64,000 nucleotides of DNA from DALYDK01 sp031973215 (GCA_031973215.1 DALYDK010000001.1:124001-188000), one strand, 5' to 3'; shown: positions 1-8,749, counted from the stretch's first letter. A program made the numbers and translations. The notes: generated by a model not told the origin, from the sequence alone.

Positions 1-484
1 CTTCGGACTGTAGTTGTCTAAATTCATCTGCTTTAGTGAACGGAAAACTTAAGTAGGCAAACGCGAAACCTTGTTTTATTAGCTCTGCATTATATAAAAT
101 GCCATCTTTTGTGTATACATATCTAAGCAGTCTTTGGTATCTATCTCTATTTTGGTTCAAGGGGTCTGGCTCTAGTTTTACTTCTTTGTTTAGTAAGTTT
201 TTTGTGGAATATTCACTTGCTTGTTTCCCAAAACATTCAACCGGGCTGCCAGGTTTATGGGTTTCGGGTGTATCAACTCCAATCATTCTAATTTTTTCTT
301 CTCTGCCGTCCATATTTACGGCAATTGTGTCACCATCGTACACTTTTGTGACTATATAGAATCCCGGACTTGCTTTAGTTACAATTAGTTTGTCAGAGTT
401 TAGGTTTGTTTGCGGAAGCACTACATATATGACCAACCATGCCAAAACAGCAACAAACCCTAATATTAGATTTTTATATTTCAT
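1..484 (-). CDS. Secreted/membrane-anchored thermonuclease (SNase family), 3' end outside window
   Basis: Reading the reverse strand from the ATG at 482-484 gives an open frame of 161 codons to the window edge. It starts with a hydrophobic signal or anchor segment (about residues 5-24). The staphylococcal-nuclease core follows: a KVYDGDTI motif, then IRMIGVDTPE, which carries the Arg and Glu equivalent to SNase R35 and E43, and later DRYQRLLRYV with the second catalytic Arg. These residues support a Ca-dependent nuclease acting outside the membrane, plausibly to scavenge nucleotides, which CPR bacteria often cannot make. The C-terminus is cut by the window edge. It is divergent to rsmG, with only 23 bp between starts. 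Confidence 0.85.
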   Translation of the reverse strand, partial: MKYKNLILGFVAVLAWLVIYVVLPQTNLNSDKLIVTKASPGFYIVTKVYDGDTIAVNMDGREEKIRMIGVDTPETHKPGSPVECFGKQASEYSTKNLLNKEVKLEPDPLNQNRDRYQRLLRYVYTKDGILYNAELIKQGFAFAYLSFPFTKADEFRQLQSE

Positions 485-507
485 ATAATGAACTACTATA
501 AATAATT

Positions 508-1128
508 ATGGATCTAATTCAAAAATACTTTTCGGATCTTAACCGTGAACAAGTGGACCAGCTTTCTGCTTTAAGTTCTTTGTACTATGAATGGAACAAT
601 AAGGTTAATGTAATTTCTAGAAAAGATATAGACAATTTATACGAAAGGCATGTGCTACATAGCTTGGCAATTGCTAAATTCATAAGCTTTAAAGATGGAA
701 CAGCAGTACTTGATTTTGGCACTGGTGGCGGCTTTCCCGGAATACCATTGGCCATTATGTTCCCTAAGGTTAAATTTACACTTGTAGATTCAATAGGTAA
801 AAAAATTAATGTCGTTAATAACATATATAATGAACTTGGCTTAGATAATGTAGTAACTCATAATGGCAGAATAGAAGAAATAAATGGCCAGTACGAATTC
901 TTTGTTTCTAGGGCGGTAACTAAACTAGACACTGCCTGGGGCTGGATTGGTAATAAAATAGACAGTCATGACAATAACGAGCTTAAGAACGGGCTAATTT
1001 ACCTTAAGGGCGGAGACATCGAAGCCGAAAAACCGAACAAGACTATTGTTCAGCAGTACCCTGTTAAGCAGTGGTTTAATGAGCCATTTTTTAGTGATAA
1101 AGGACTTGTATACATTACGAAACAATAA
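508..1128 (+). CDS. rsmG: 16S rRNA (guanine-N7) methyltransferase RsmG/GidB
   Basis: The 206-residue protein has the RsmG layout: an N-terminal helical part with NKVNVISRKD and an ERHVLHSLAI segment, then the SAM-binding glycine motif VLDFGTGGGFPGIPLA near residue 70, and FTLVDSIGKK for the ribose-binding acidic position. The C-terminal strand pairs end in FVSRAV. RsmG methylates N7 of G527 in the 530 loop of 16S rRNA. The length is normal for the family. There is no Shine-Dalgarno; a TATAAA (497-502) lies only 5 nt before the ATG and a TATAAT at 484-489, so the message may be leaderless. A strong hairpin follows the stop. Confidence 0.93.
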   Translation: MDLIQKYFSDLNREQVDQLSALSSLYYEWNNKVNVISRKDIDNLYERHVLHSLAIAKFISFKDGTAVLDFGTGGGFPGIPLAIMFPKVKFTLVDSIGKKINVVNNIYNELGLDNVVTHNGRIEEINGQYEFFVSRAVTKLDTAWGWIGNKIDSHDNNELKNGLIYLKGGDIEAEKPNKTIVQQYPVKQWFNEPFFSDKGLVYITKQ

Positions 1129-1130
1129 AA

Positions 1131-1166
1131 AAAGTCGAGGTTCCGCGTAGACCTCGACCTTTGTTG
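1131..1166 (+). terminator. Rho-independent terminator after rsmG
   Basis: A perfect 8-bp stem GTCGAGGT / ACCTCGAC (1134-1141 with 1151-1158) and a 9-nt loop lie right after the rsmG stop. The T-rich tail CTTTGTTGTT follows, and an A-run precedes the stem. Confidence 0.8.
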
Positions 1167-1304
1167 TTCGAAAGTTTTTGTTCTAACTACTAGGTTACGC
1201 TTGCTGGCTAATTATGTAAATGCTTTTGTAGAAAAAGTTACTACGATACACCTTAGATATTGTATAAAAAACTACGAAACAGGCCATTGGAATTATTTTC
1301 ATAA

Positions 1305-1526
1305 ATAAAGAGCAGCCGGTTCTAATGCTGTTTATCATAATTTCTTGGTGTGGATGCAAGTTGCAACAAAGGAGGGAGTTACCAACTTGCCGAAACTATG
1401 AAAGCTTGCATAGTGGCTGCTCTATCGTAGGGCCCCTGATGCCGCTAAGATGACACTAAATTCCGAACATATTTGCAAAACGGAAAAGGTCTCTTAGCGA
1501 GGTTGCCCTCGTTCTGTTAGCGGCGA
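1305..1526. ncRNA. Candidate structured RNA of unknown class (strand uncertain)
   Basis: The 440-bp gap between the convergent ends of rsmG and the next reverse gene has no convincing ORF but strong nested inverted repeats. Domain 1 is closed by a 9-bp helix AGAGCAGCC/GGCTGCTCT (1309-1317 with 1415-1423). It holds GCAAGTTG/CAACTTGC (1356-1363 with 1383-1390) and ACTATG/CATAGT (1395-1400 with 1409-1414). Domain 2 is closed by GCCGCTAA/TTAGCGGC (1441-1448 with 1517-1524). It holds TTCCG/CGGAA and CGAGG-TTGC-CCTCG. The plus-strand loop of domain 1 shows AAAGGAGG, a perfect Shine-Dalgarno-like string; the minus strand would show an anti-SD. It has no tmRNA T-arm, RNase P core or SRP motif that I recognise. 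1167-1304 shows no other feature. Confidence 0.5.
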
Positions 1527-1567
1527 ATTATCACTCGCTACAATATAATAATGCGCTTAAATTTGGC

Positions 1568-1792
1568 CTAATTCAATATAGATTTTTGGTACTTTTCGGG
1601 CAAATTTTCTTGCAACCAAGAGTCGACATACTCATCATCAATTTTGCCTTGGTGTAGTAGTGTCATTAATATGTCTGCTTCGGCTAGTCTTTCTTCAAAC
1701 GTTTTTGTAAGTGTATTCATTTCCAGTTCTGGTTGGACATAGAAATCGGGCATCCCCGGCAGAATTGGTTGTTCATATTTTGGCATGTTCAT
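1568..1792 (-). CDS. Small hypothetical acidic protein
   Basis: The 74-residue protein is not recognised. It has no membrane segment. The N-terminus is rich in proline and aromatic residues (PKYEQPILPGMPDFY) and the remainder is predicted helical with many Glu/Asp. It reads in the same direction as the corrinoid adenosyltransferase upstream, 46 bp away, and could share its transcript. The next in-frame Met is only two residues downstream, so the start is uncertain by 6 nt. Confidence 0.55.
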   Translation of the reverse strand: MNMPKYEQPILPGMPDFYVQPELEMNTLTKTFEERLAEADILMTLLHQGKIDDEYVDSWLQENLPEKYQKSILN

Positions 1793-1838
1793 CCTACTTA
1801 TATCTTATTGATAATAAAATATCATTAATATTAATTCA

Positions 1839-2477
1839 TTAAAAGTCTATGCCGTCGTTGGCTAGGAATTTGTCGTCAAAGTGATGTTTAATTTTCGTCA
1901 TATTAGTCGCTATGTCTACCTTGCTAAGCAGTTTTTCGGGAAAGTTTCGACCAGTAAGACACAAACTAGTTGATGAAGCTTTATTATCGATTAATTCTTT
2001 TAGGTCTTTTATATTTAATAAGCCATCGTGGACAGCATTGTTGATTTCATCACAAATTACTAAGTTATATTCTCCGCTCTTCGCGCAATCACTAGCTATT
2101 TTATAGGTTTCTAAAGCAAGTTCTTTATGCTTATCTTCTGATACCCCTTTCGCACTCAAATCCCCTGCATTATAAAAACCGGCGCCACCTTTGTAGAAAT
2201 ATAGTTTATCTTTATAGACTTTCTGGATGGTAGCAATAAATTCATGCTCGTTAACTTTCCAAGACTTTATAAACTGTATATACGCAACCTTCCAGCCTGC
2301 TCCTAGAGACCTGCCCATTAATCCAAGGCTAGCACTAGTCTTTCCTTTGCCTTCTCCGGTGTAAACAATAACAACGCTTTCTTTAGTTTTGTAATCGTCG
2401 AACATACGAACAATGGTAACTGTTTTATTGATTTTTACCAAGAGCTTTTTGCTTCTACTACTTGCTTTTTTCAACAT
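1839..2477 (-). CDS. cobO: ATP:corrinoid adenosyltransferase (CobO/BtuR type)
   Basis: The P-loop VYTGEGKGKTSASLGLMGR (about residues 38-56), then VAYIQFIKSW, the Walker-B-like VICDEINNAV and the C-terminal LTGRNFPEKLL are the CobA/CobO/BtuR family signature. The enzyme moves the 5'-deoxyadenosyl group of ATP to cob(I)alamin in the cytoplasm. The N-terminus is about 20 residues longer and very basic; an internal Met (residue 24) just before the conserved core is an alternative start. No other cobalamin gene is in the window, so a salvage role or an adenosyl-B12-dependent enzyme elsewhere is implied. The start is 46 bp from the divergent aquaporin gene. Confidence 0.85.
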   Translation of the reverse strand: MLKKASSRSKKLLVKINKTVTIVRMFDDYKTKESVVIVYTGEGKGKTSASLGLMGRSLGAGWKVAYIQFIKSWKVNEHEFIATIQKVYKDKLYFYKGGAGFYNAGDLSAKGVSEDKHKELALETYKIASDCAKSGEYNLVICDEINNAVHDGLLNIKDLKELIDNKASSTSLCLTGRNFPEKLLSKVDIATNMTKIKHHFDDKFLANDGIDF

Positions 2478-2523
2478 ATATTCTTAAGCTATAACTAATG
2501 ATTAATTTAGGAGGGTCATACAA

Positions 2524-3297
2524 ATGAAGCAACGACATGTTGCCGCCTTGGTCGCCGAGGCCTTGGGCGTATTTACCCTAGTCTTGGTAGTGCTAAGTGT
2601 TAGCAGGCTAGGTTATCCGTTTTTCACCGCTATTGCAGCTGGTGTAACAATTACCTTAATGGTAAGTGCTTTTATTAAAATTAGTGGTGGACATTTCAAC
2701 CCAGCTATTACTATTTCAAGATTAGCTATTAAAGATGTCAGTGCCCTAAGGGCATTTGGCTATGTTATAGCCCAGGTAGCAGCAGCTTTCTTGGCAATGA
2801 AGGTTTATGAGCTTCTTGTAGATAATAAGCTAGTTAGCTCTACGGGACAATTCGACTGGAGAGTATTCCTAGCCGAAGCTCTTGGAGCAGTTGTCTTTGG
2901 TGCGGCTGTAGCTGCAGTAGTAACCCAGAAGTACGAAGGTTATCAAGCTGCCTATACTGTAGGTACTGGCCTTTTCTTGGGCCTTTTGGTTGCTAGCCTT
3001 GCATCTAATGCAATTTTAAACCCTGCTGTTGCAGTTGGTCTGAAAATGACAGATGTAAACTATATTTTTGGGCCAATTGTAGGTTCATTAGTTGGGTTCG
3101 GCCTAGTAGCCTTCATTATTAACCCAATAGTCTCAACTGTTAACGCAGATAAGTCTGTTGCTGCTAAAAAAGAAGATAAGCCGCAAGAAGTTGAAAAAAC
3201 AGTTAAAAGTGCAGCCGTTAAAAAGCCAGCTGCTAAGAAAACTACTAAAAAACCAGCAGCCAAAAAGCCAGCTGCAAAAAAAGTAGCAAAAAAATAG
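2524..3297 (+). CDS. Aquaporin/glycerol-facilitator (MIP) family channel with Lys/Ala-rich tail
   Basis: Six hydrophobic helices span about residues 8-200, with the two half-helix signatures GGHFNPAIT and AILNPAVAV at the expected spacing. MIP proteins pass water or small neutral solutes. The Arg that normally follows the second NPA and narrows the pore is Val here. The last ~45 residues are an added cytoplasmic tail of AKKPAAKK-type repeats, like histone H1 tails, which is not usual for the family. The start is supported by a full Shine-Dalgarno AGGAGG (2509-2514), 9 nt before the ATG. The gene ends at a bidirectional terminator. Confidence 0.88.
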   Translation: MKQRHVAALVAEALGVFTLVLVVLSVSRLGYPFFTAIAAGVTITLMVSAFIKISGGHFNPAITISRLAIKDVSALRAFGYVIAQVAAAFLAMKVYELLVDNKLVSSTGQFDWRVFLAEALGAVVFGAAVAAVVTQKYEGYQAAYTVGTGLFLGLLVASLASNAILNPAVAVGLKMTDVNYIFGPIVGSLVGFGLVAFIINPIVSTVNADKSVAAKKEDKPQEVEKTVKSAAVKKPAAKKTTKKPAAKKPAAKKVAKK

Positions 3298-3314
3298 TAC
3301 TATAGAAACTATAA

Positions 3315-3350
3315 AATAACCGCTAGGCAATGTAGAGCTTAGCGGTTATT
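3315..3350. terminator. Bidirectional terminator between convergent genes
   Basis: An 11-bp inverted repeat AATAACCGCTA / TAGCGGTTATT (3315-3325 with 3340-3350) has T-rich flanks in both directions. It separates the aquaporin gene from the reverse-strand helicase and touches the helicase stop codon. Confidence 0.8.
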
Positions 3351-6300
3351 TAATTGTTAATAAGCCAGTCGGCAAAAGATAATATACCTTTATAGTCTTT
3401 AGAGAACTCATCGGTTTTTGGAAAATCTAAATTAACTATTCGTTGATAAATTGCTTCTATTAAAATTTTGAATTTTTCTATATCTGCATTATTAATATCT
3501 AAATTAAGCTCAGAGAATTTTCCTGAGAAAGCATCTGGCTCAACAAACACTAATTTAGCTTCGTTTACATTAAATTGTTTGTAACTATGACTATGTTCAA
3601 CCAAAAGTTTATAAAATAATAGTTGATTATTATAGAAGTAGCTTTTTGGGTTTTTTTGCCATTTTGATTCTGGTTTACCAGTTTTAAAATCTACCACTCT
3701 AATTGTTTTTGTTTCTTCGTCTACTAAAATTTGGTCAAGATTACCGTTTAAGTGTGCCGATCCAACGAACGAAGCTTCTTCTCGGAACCGTTTTTCTACC
3801 AGTGCATTAGGGGTAAAGTTATGCCACCAGTATTCCATAAATTTTTCTAAGCTGTTTTCGCCTCTTTTTAAATACTTTTTATAATCTGAATCAGAAAGTA
3901 TTTTTTGGCTTAGTTGGTTCTGAAAGATTTTATTAATTTCTTCTATTTCGGGTAGTTCGTTATTATCTTTTAAAAAGTACTGTATTTTTTCTAGAGTTTC
4001 GTGGATTGCATTACCAAATTGACCGTCTGCAGTTGGACTTTTTGGAAATCTTAAAATTGTATTTAGGAAAAAATTCTCTGGACCTCCCCTGCTTAAGTCT
4101 AGAAACGAATTTAGATGCGTTGCGCTTAATCTGAAGTCTTCTACTCTAGGCCTGGCTAGCTCAAGAAGTTGATTATTATAGATAGACTGGGTGTGTCTTC
4201 TTTGCCAGGTTGTTTCTAGTCTTTCTATTGTTTCGGTTTCTTTAGAATCTTTGTTAATTTGCGAATTGGCTTCAGGAATTATTCCGGTTGTATTTTCTGT
4301 TTCGTCTAAGAACTCAAGTGGCTCATTGACCTTCCCGCTATAAGACTGATTGTATCCAAGCAGAAAAAGTTTAGATTTTGCCCTAGATATTGCTACAAAA
4401 AATATTCGCTTTTTTTCGTCTTTTGTCGCCCCTGCTCTTCTTATTGGTTTTAAGTTTGGTGGAAGAGTGATTATATTGTTGGCAGATCGGTCTTTCATTC
4501 CCCAGACGCTATCATGAACTGCTAGAATAAATACCGCCTCAAATTCCAGACCTTTAGCTGAAAACGCGGTAAGTAGCTCAACAGCATTAGATGAACTTTG
4601 ATAAGGTGATGTGTTAAGCATTTTTTCATTAGCGTTCTGATAATCTGAGAGTAGCTCAAGTAGGTCGTCTATAAAAAGTATGCGATCTTTGTGTTTGTGA
4701 TATTCCCTAATTTTTTCTCTTAAAATAGTAAGGTTATTTAGTAGCTCTAGGTAACTTTCGGCTTTATTGATTTTATTGTCTTCGCTGAAATAGTGTTCGA
4801 AATACGGAAGTTTATATTCTTTCATTCCCTCTTCATTTATGTCTAGAGAACTTGTTCCTGTTAGATAATCTAGAATTTGCTCAAGGGGCTCGGACTTACA
4901 AATAATACCTAACTTTAAAAAGAAGCTTGCTATAGGTTTTAGCGATACGTCTTCTAGCATCATTTTTATCCAGATATTTTCGCTACTACCATCTAATGTG
5001 TCCTGAGCCCTCCAGCTAAGCTCCCAAATTTTGCTAGTAGGTATTTGAAGATATTTAGAGCTTAGAACTGCTGGCCATAAACTATTGGCAACTGCGTAGT
5101 TATTGTTGCCAAGTGCAAAAACCAGCTGAGCAGCTAAAAGTATTTCTACAATTCTAGGGTCTTCTAATATGTTTTCGCGTTTTTCATACTTAATGGGAAG
5201 GTTGAATTTTTGCAGATACGGCACCAGAGGCTCTAAATGTTTGTGCTTGGGCGCAATGACGGCTATTTCGCCAGGAGCAACACCGCCGATGTTTACTAGC
5301 TCGTCGATTTTTTCGGCTACCCATTCAAATTGCCTGGCGTCACTTGCGAATTGCCATCTTTCTATTTGAGAATTTTTTATTGCTAAGTTAGATGCTTTAA
5401 GACTTTTCTTTGGTAAATTTAGCTTATTAGATAGTCTTTCGTCTATGGTATTAGCGACATTGTAGGCAGTAGATAGTATATTTTGATGTGATCTGTAATT
5501 ATTTTCTAAATTAATTAGTTTTATTTCTTTATATAATCTAGTGAACTCAATCATATTGCCCAGTTCGGCGCCCTGAAAGCTAAAAATTGCCTGATCGTCA
5601 TCGCCTACCGCAAGTACATTAGGCAGTCCATTATTAGATGGGCTATCGGTTAGCAGTTCTACTAGCTTTAATTGAGATCTGTTAGTATCCTGAAACTCAT
5701 CTAGCATTAGATATTGATATTTTTCTTGAACATCTAATTTAAAGCCCGGGAACTTTTCCAGGGCATCAATAGCACGGTTTATCATGTCGTCGTAGTCATA
5801 AAAGCCTTCTACCTGAAGTTGATTTTGATATTCCTTATATATATCAGCTACGCCAATAATTTTATTATTTTCTATAATGCCCTTTAGGACTAATAAATTG
5901 TCATCATTTTTTTCTAGCCATTTATCTTTGAATTTTGTAAGCGGAGTAGTTTTATTAATAATTTCATATTCTTCTAGAGCGCTAGTAAGGTCAAAGATCA
6001 TTAAATCTCTCAAAGGGTATATATTACTAACAATAACCGGCTCATCTTTCAATTTGACCAATTCAGCAAGTAGTTGTTTAAAATGAGGCACTTGCTCTTT
6101 CCCCATTCTTTTAAAGCTGGGTATTTTTTTGCTAAGAGCAGAAGCTTTTTTAACAAATTCAAGATTTTTTGATGCAACTTTTTTGATATCTTCTGGGGTT
6201 AGTAAAGATTTTTTTGCCTCGCTAATTAATTCTATGCTACTTCTTAGGTAGACTTCCTCTCGCCACAACGGATTACTAGTTGGTATAGATTCATAAATTT

Positions 6301-6682
6301 TTTTTAAAAGTTTAATTTGACCCATTCTATCGAGCGGCTTGTCGTCTTTAATGTCTGTGAAATATTCTTTATGTTGTCTGATTAGTTCGCTGCCAAAACC
6401 GTGGTATGTACTTATTTTTATGTCATAAGCCTGTTGGCCAATTAAAGAGCTGAGTCGTTTACGCATATTTCGGGCGCCAACTTCTGTATAGGTAAGGCAA
6501 CATATATTTTGGGGCAAAACATCGGTTTTTTGCAGAATATTAGCGGCCCTTAAGGCTATGAGCTGAGTTTTTCCGGTACCCGGGCCAGCCAAAACCATCA
6601 CTGGTCCGTCGATGTGGTTGACGGCTTCCTTTTGTTTGTCATTCAAACTGTTATATTCTTTAGTAAAATCTTTTGAGACCAT
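3350..6682 (-). CDS. UvrD/Rep-type ATP-dependent helicase with C-terminal RecB-like nuclease domain
   Basis: The 1110-residue SF1A helicase has the Q-motif-like LNDKQKEAVNH, Walker A AGPGTGKTQ (near residue 35), motif Ia-like TYTEVGARNM, Walker B MLDEFQDTN, AVGDDDQAIFSFQGA (motif III) and NYRSHQNI (motif IV). TAFSAKGLEFEAVFI (motif V) and FFVAISRAKSKLFL (motif VI) complete the set. The last ~280 residues carry a PD-(D/E)XK nuclease: GNAIHETLEKI, then RVVDFKTGKPESK with the D...K pair. This AddB/AdnB-like fusion suggests processing of double-strand DNA ends in a genome that may lack a full RecBCD. It stands alone and is divergent to mscS. Confidence 0.9.
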   Translation of the reverse strand: MVSKDFTKEYNSLNDKQKEAVNHIDGPVMVLAGPGTGKTQLIALRAANILQKTDVLPQNICCLTYTEVGARNMRKRLSSLIGQQAYDIKISTYHGFGSELIRQHKEYFTDIKDDKPLDRMGQIKLLKKIYESIPTSNPLWREEVYLRSSIELISEAKKSLLTPEDIKKVASKNLEFVKKASALSKKIPSFKRMGKEQVPHFKQLLAELVKLKDEPVIVSNIYPLRDLMIFDLTSALEEYEIINKTTPLTKFKDKWLEKNDDNLLVLKGIIENNKIIGVADIYKEYQNQLQVEGFYDYDDMINRAIDALEKFPGFKLDVQEKYQYLMLDEFQDTNRSQLKLVELLTDSPSNNGLPNVLAVGDDDQAIFSFQGAELGNMIEFTRLYKEIKLINLENNYRSHQNILSTAYNVANTIDERLSNKLNLPKKSLKASNLAIKNSQIERWQFASDARQFEWVAEKIDELVNIGGVAPGEIAVIAPKHKHLEPLVPYLQKFNLPIKYEKRENILEDPRIVEILLAAQLVFALGNNNYAVANSLWPAVLSSKYLQIPTSKIWELSWRAQDTLDGSSENIWIKMMLEDVSLKPIASFFLKLGIICKSEPLEQILDYLTGTSSLDINEEGMKEYKLPYFEHYFSEDNKINKAESYLELLNNLTILREKIREYHKHKDRILFIDDLLELLSDYQNANEKMLNTSPYQSSSNAVELLTAFSAKGLEFEAVFILAVHDSVWGMKDRSANNIITLPPNLKPIRRAGATKDEKKRIFFVAISRAKSKLFLLGYNQSYSGKVNEPLEFLDETENTTGIIPEANSQINKDSKETETIERLETTWQRRHTQSIYNNQLLELARPRVEDFRLSATHLNSFLDLSRGGPENFFLNTILRFPKSPTADGQFGNAIHETLEKIQYFLKDNNELPEIEEINKIFQNQLSQKILSDSDYKKYLKRGENSLEKFMEYWWHNFTPNALVEKRFREEASFVGSAHLNGNLDQILVDEETKTIRVVDFKTGKPESKWQKNPKSYFYNNQLLFYKLLVEHSHSYKQFNVNEAKLVFVEPDAFSGKFSELNLDINNADIEKFKILIEAIYQRIVNLDFPKTDEFSKDYKGILSFADWLINN

Positions 6683-6730
6683 ATACCTAAATATGATACT
6701 CTACTAACATACTAATATAAGAAAAAAACA

Positions 6731-7645
6731 ATGGAACAAATACTAGCCGAACTACCCAATTACATTCAACAAACCCTAGATTTTATTTTCGCTACCCCTG
6801 TTCTTAGGGTTTTTCTTATATTATTTGCAATGTTTTTGTCACAAAAAGTTATTGACTATGTATCAGATAAGTACTTCGAAAGGGCTTACAACTCGCAGGC
6901 CAAAAAAAATCGTATAAAAATTAGCAAAAAAAGATTCGATACATTGTCAAAAGCACTAAGGCAAGTCGCTTCTGTAATTATCTGGATTATTGGTCTTGTA
7001 GCAATTTTATCTGTTTTAGGCGTTAATATTGCAGCACTGCTGGCAGGGGCTGGAGTTGCTGGTATAGCGTTTGGTATTGCTGGTAAAGATATAATAATGG
7101 ATCTGTATGTAGGGCTTATGGCACTTCTAGAAGACCAATATAGGGTTGGAGATGTAATTACCGTAGATCAGGACCATTCAGGAACGGTTGAAGAAATTAC
7201 TTTACGAACCGTTAAGCTACGGGACATCGATGGCAACGTGCATATAATTCCGCACAGTTTGGCCAGAGCAATCATTAATAAAACTTATGGCTATTCTAAT
7301 GTAAATATTGAATTAGGCGTCGACTATAAAACTGATATAGAAAAGGTTAAAACAGTTATAAATGACACCGGCCTAGCTATGTCAGAAGATGAAGATTGGA
7401 AATCATCCTTCATTAAACCGATACAGTACCAGACGATGCTTAGGTTTGATGAATCTCAGATGACGGTTCGTGCATCTGGAAAAGTCAAACCAGGTAAACA
7501 ATGGTCGGTGGCTAGTGAATTTAGAGTACGTATTAAAGAAGCGTTCGACAAGAACAAAATTGAGATACCTTTCCCTCAGAGGGTCGTCAGGCAAATTAAT
7601 GAAGACGCTACCAGCTCTGTCAAAAAAAGTCCTAAGAAAAAATAG
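6731..7645 (+). CDS. mscS: Small-conductance mechanosensitive channel (MscS family)
   Basis: Three N-terminal membrane helices are followed by the pore-lining helix with small-residue packing, AALLAGAGVAGIAFGIAGKD (about residues 111-130). The MscS beta domain comes next, with QYRVGDVITV and GNVHIIPHS, and then the alpha/beta domain. Length and order match MscS proteins that open under membrane tension to release solutes. The C-terminus ends in a short Lys-rich tail. The stop codon abuts the pyrD stop on the other strand with no base between them. Confidence 0.92.
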   Translation: MEQILAELPNYIQQTLDFIFATPVLRVFLILFAMFLSQKVIDYVSDKYFERAYNSQAKKNRIKISKKRFDTLSKALRQVASVIIWIIGLVAILSVLGVNIAALLAGAGVAGIAFGIAGKDIIMDLYVGLMALLEDQYRVGDVITVDQDHSGTVEEITLRTVKLRDIDGNVHIIPHSLARAIINKTYGYSNVNIELGVDYKTDIEKVKTVINDTGLAMSEDEDWKSSFIKPIQYQTMLRFDESQMTVRASGKVKPGKQWSVASEFRVRIKEAFDKNKIEIPFPQRVVRQINEDATSSVKKSPKKK

Positions 7646-8749
7646 CTACGCCAAAAACCCCCTCGCCTCACTTATGTTTTTGTAGCCTTTATTACTAACT
7701 TTTTTACTCAACTGTTTATTGATTGAGCCAACAATGCCCGGGCCTTCGTATATTAAGCCCGTAATTAACTGTACTAAATTTGCACCAAGTCCAATTTTTT
7801 GCCAGGCATCTTCTGCGTTAAAAACGCCTCCCAGGCCAATAATGGTCTTTTCATCTCCGGTTAATTTATAAATGCGTTTTATTAATTGGTTAGATATATT
7901 TTGAACCACTGCCCCACTTAAGCCGCCATTGCTAGGTAAATTCTTTTCATATATATTGTTTAGCGTTTTATCTTTAGTTAAATTACTGCAAATAAAGCCG
8001 TTAATATTAAATTTATAGGAAAGATTAACAATTTCTTGGATATCTTTTTGGCGAATATCTGGCGATAATTTCAAATAAATTGGTTTCGCAGTTTTTATTT
8101 CAGATAAAGCATTTAATAGTCTATTCAACCTTTTTGGTTCATGAAAAGGCTGTCCGCCAAAAGTATTGGGGCAACTAATGTTAATAGTAAAATAGTTGCC
8201 GATGTTTTTTAGCTTTTCGAATGAATAGCAGTAATCTTCAATACTCGCACCGTCATTGCTGCAATCGGGTGAATTTGTGCGAGCTATATTTGTGCCTATG
8301 GGTATATTCGAATGAATGTTAAGCAGTTTCTTAGCTACCAAATTAACTCCTTGGCTTTTGAGTCCGTAGTTAACCAATATGCTTTTTGACTTAGGCAGTC
8401 TAGTTAGTCTTGGATAATCATTTCCGATGTAAGATTCTTTGGTAATTGAGCCAACTTCAGCAAAGCCAAAACCTATACTACTCATTAAATTAACAGCATC
8501 AGCATCTTTGTCCCAGCCTGCAGCCAGGCCAATTGGGTTGGCGTAGGAAATGTCGTCAATAGTCTGGTTTAAGTTACTATTTTTATAAGCAATAGATTTA
8601 TTAATTAGCCATTTTGCGGAGCTGCTTTGGCTTAAGTTTTGGGCCACTTTAAGAGTACTGTCATGCACCCATTCAGGATCTTTTCTAAATAATATTTGCT
8701 TGGCGATTTTTTTGTAGGAATAATTTATAAGAGAGTTATTAAGTATCAC
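7646..8749 (-). CDS. pyrD: Dihydroorotate dehydrogenase, class 2-like
   Basis: The N-terminal helices with RKDPEWVHDSTLKVA match the class 2 (membrane/quinone) extension, followed by NPIGLAAGWDKDADAV (FMN and substrate loop). PIYLKLSPD, GLSGAVV and IIGLGGVFNAEDAWQKIGLGANLVQLITG bind FMN phosphate. The enzyme oxidises dihydroorotate in pyrimidine synthesis. The catalytic-base loop reads NISCPNTFG: class 2 enzymes have Ser at the position held here by Cys, which is the class 1 base. No other pyr gene is in the window. Length (367) is normal for class 2. Confidence 0.9.
   Translation of the reverse strand: MILNNSLINYSYKKIAKQILFRKDPEWVHDSTLKVAQNLSQSSSAKWLINKSIAYKNSNLNQTIDDISYANPIGLAAGWDKDADAVNLMSSIGFGFAEVGSITKESYIGNDYPRLTRLPKSKSILVNYGLKSQGVNLVAKKLLNIHSNIPIGTNIARTNSPDCSNDGASIEDYCYSFEKLKNIGNYFTINISCPNTFGGQPFHEPKRLNRLLNALSEIKTAKPIYLKLSPDIRQKDIQEIVNLSYKFNINGFICSNLTKDKTLNNIYEKNLPSNGGLSGAVVQNISNQLIKRIYKLTGDEKTIIGLGGVFNAEDAWQKIGLGANLVQLITGLIYEGPGIVGSINKQLSKKVSNKGYKNISEARGFLA

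Noticed and set aside
1436..1455. Possible hammerhead ribozyme core (CTGATG) in the structured spacer
   Set aside because: The conserved CTGATGA is CTGATGC and the GAAA and cleavage-site helices are not in place.
3060..3330. Reverse frames opposite the Lys/Ala tail of the aquaporin
   Set aside because: They mirror the repetitive AAA/GCT codons of the tail and have no start signals.
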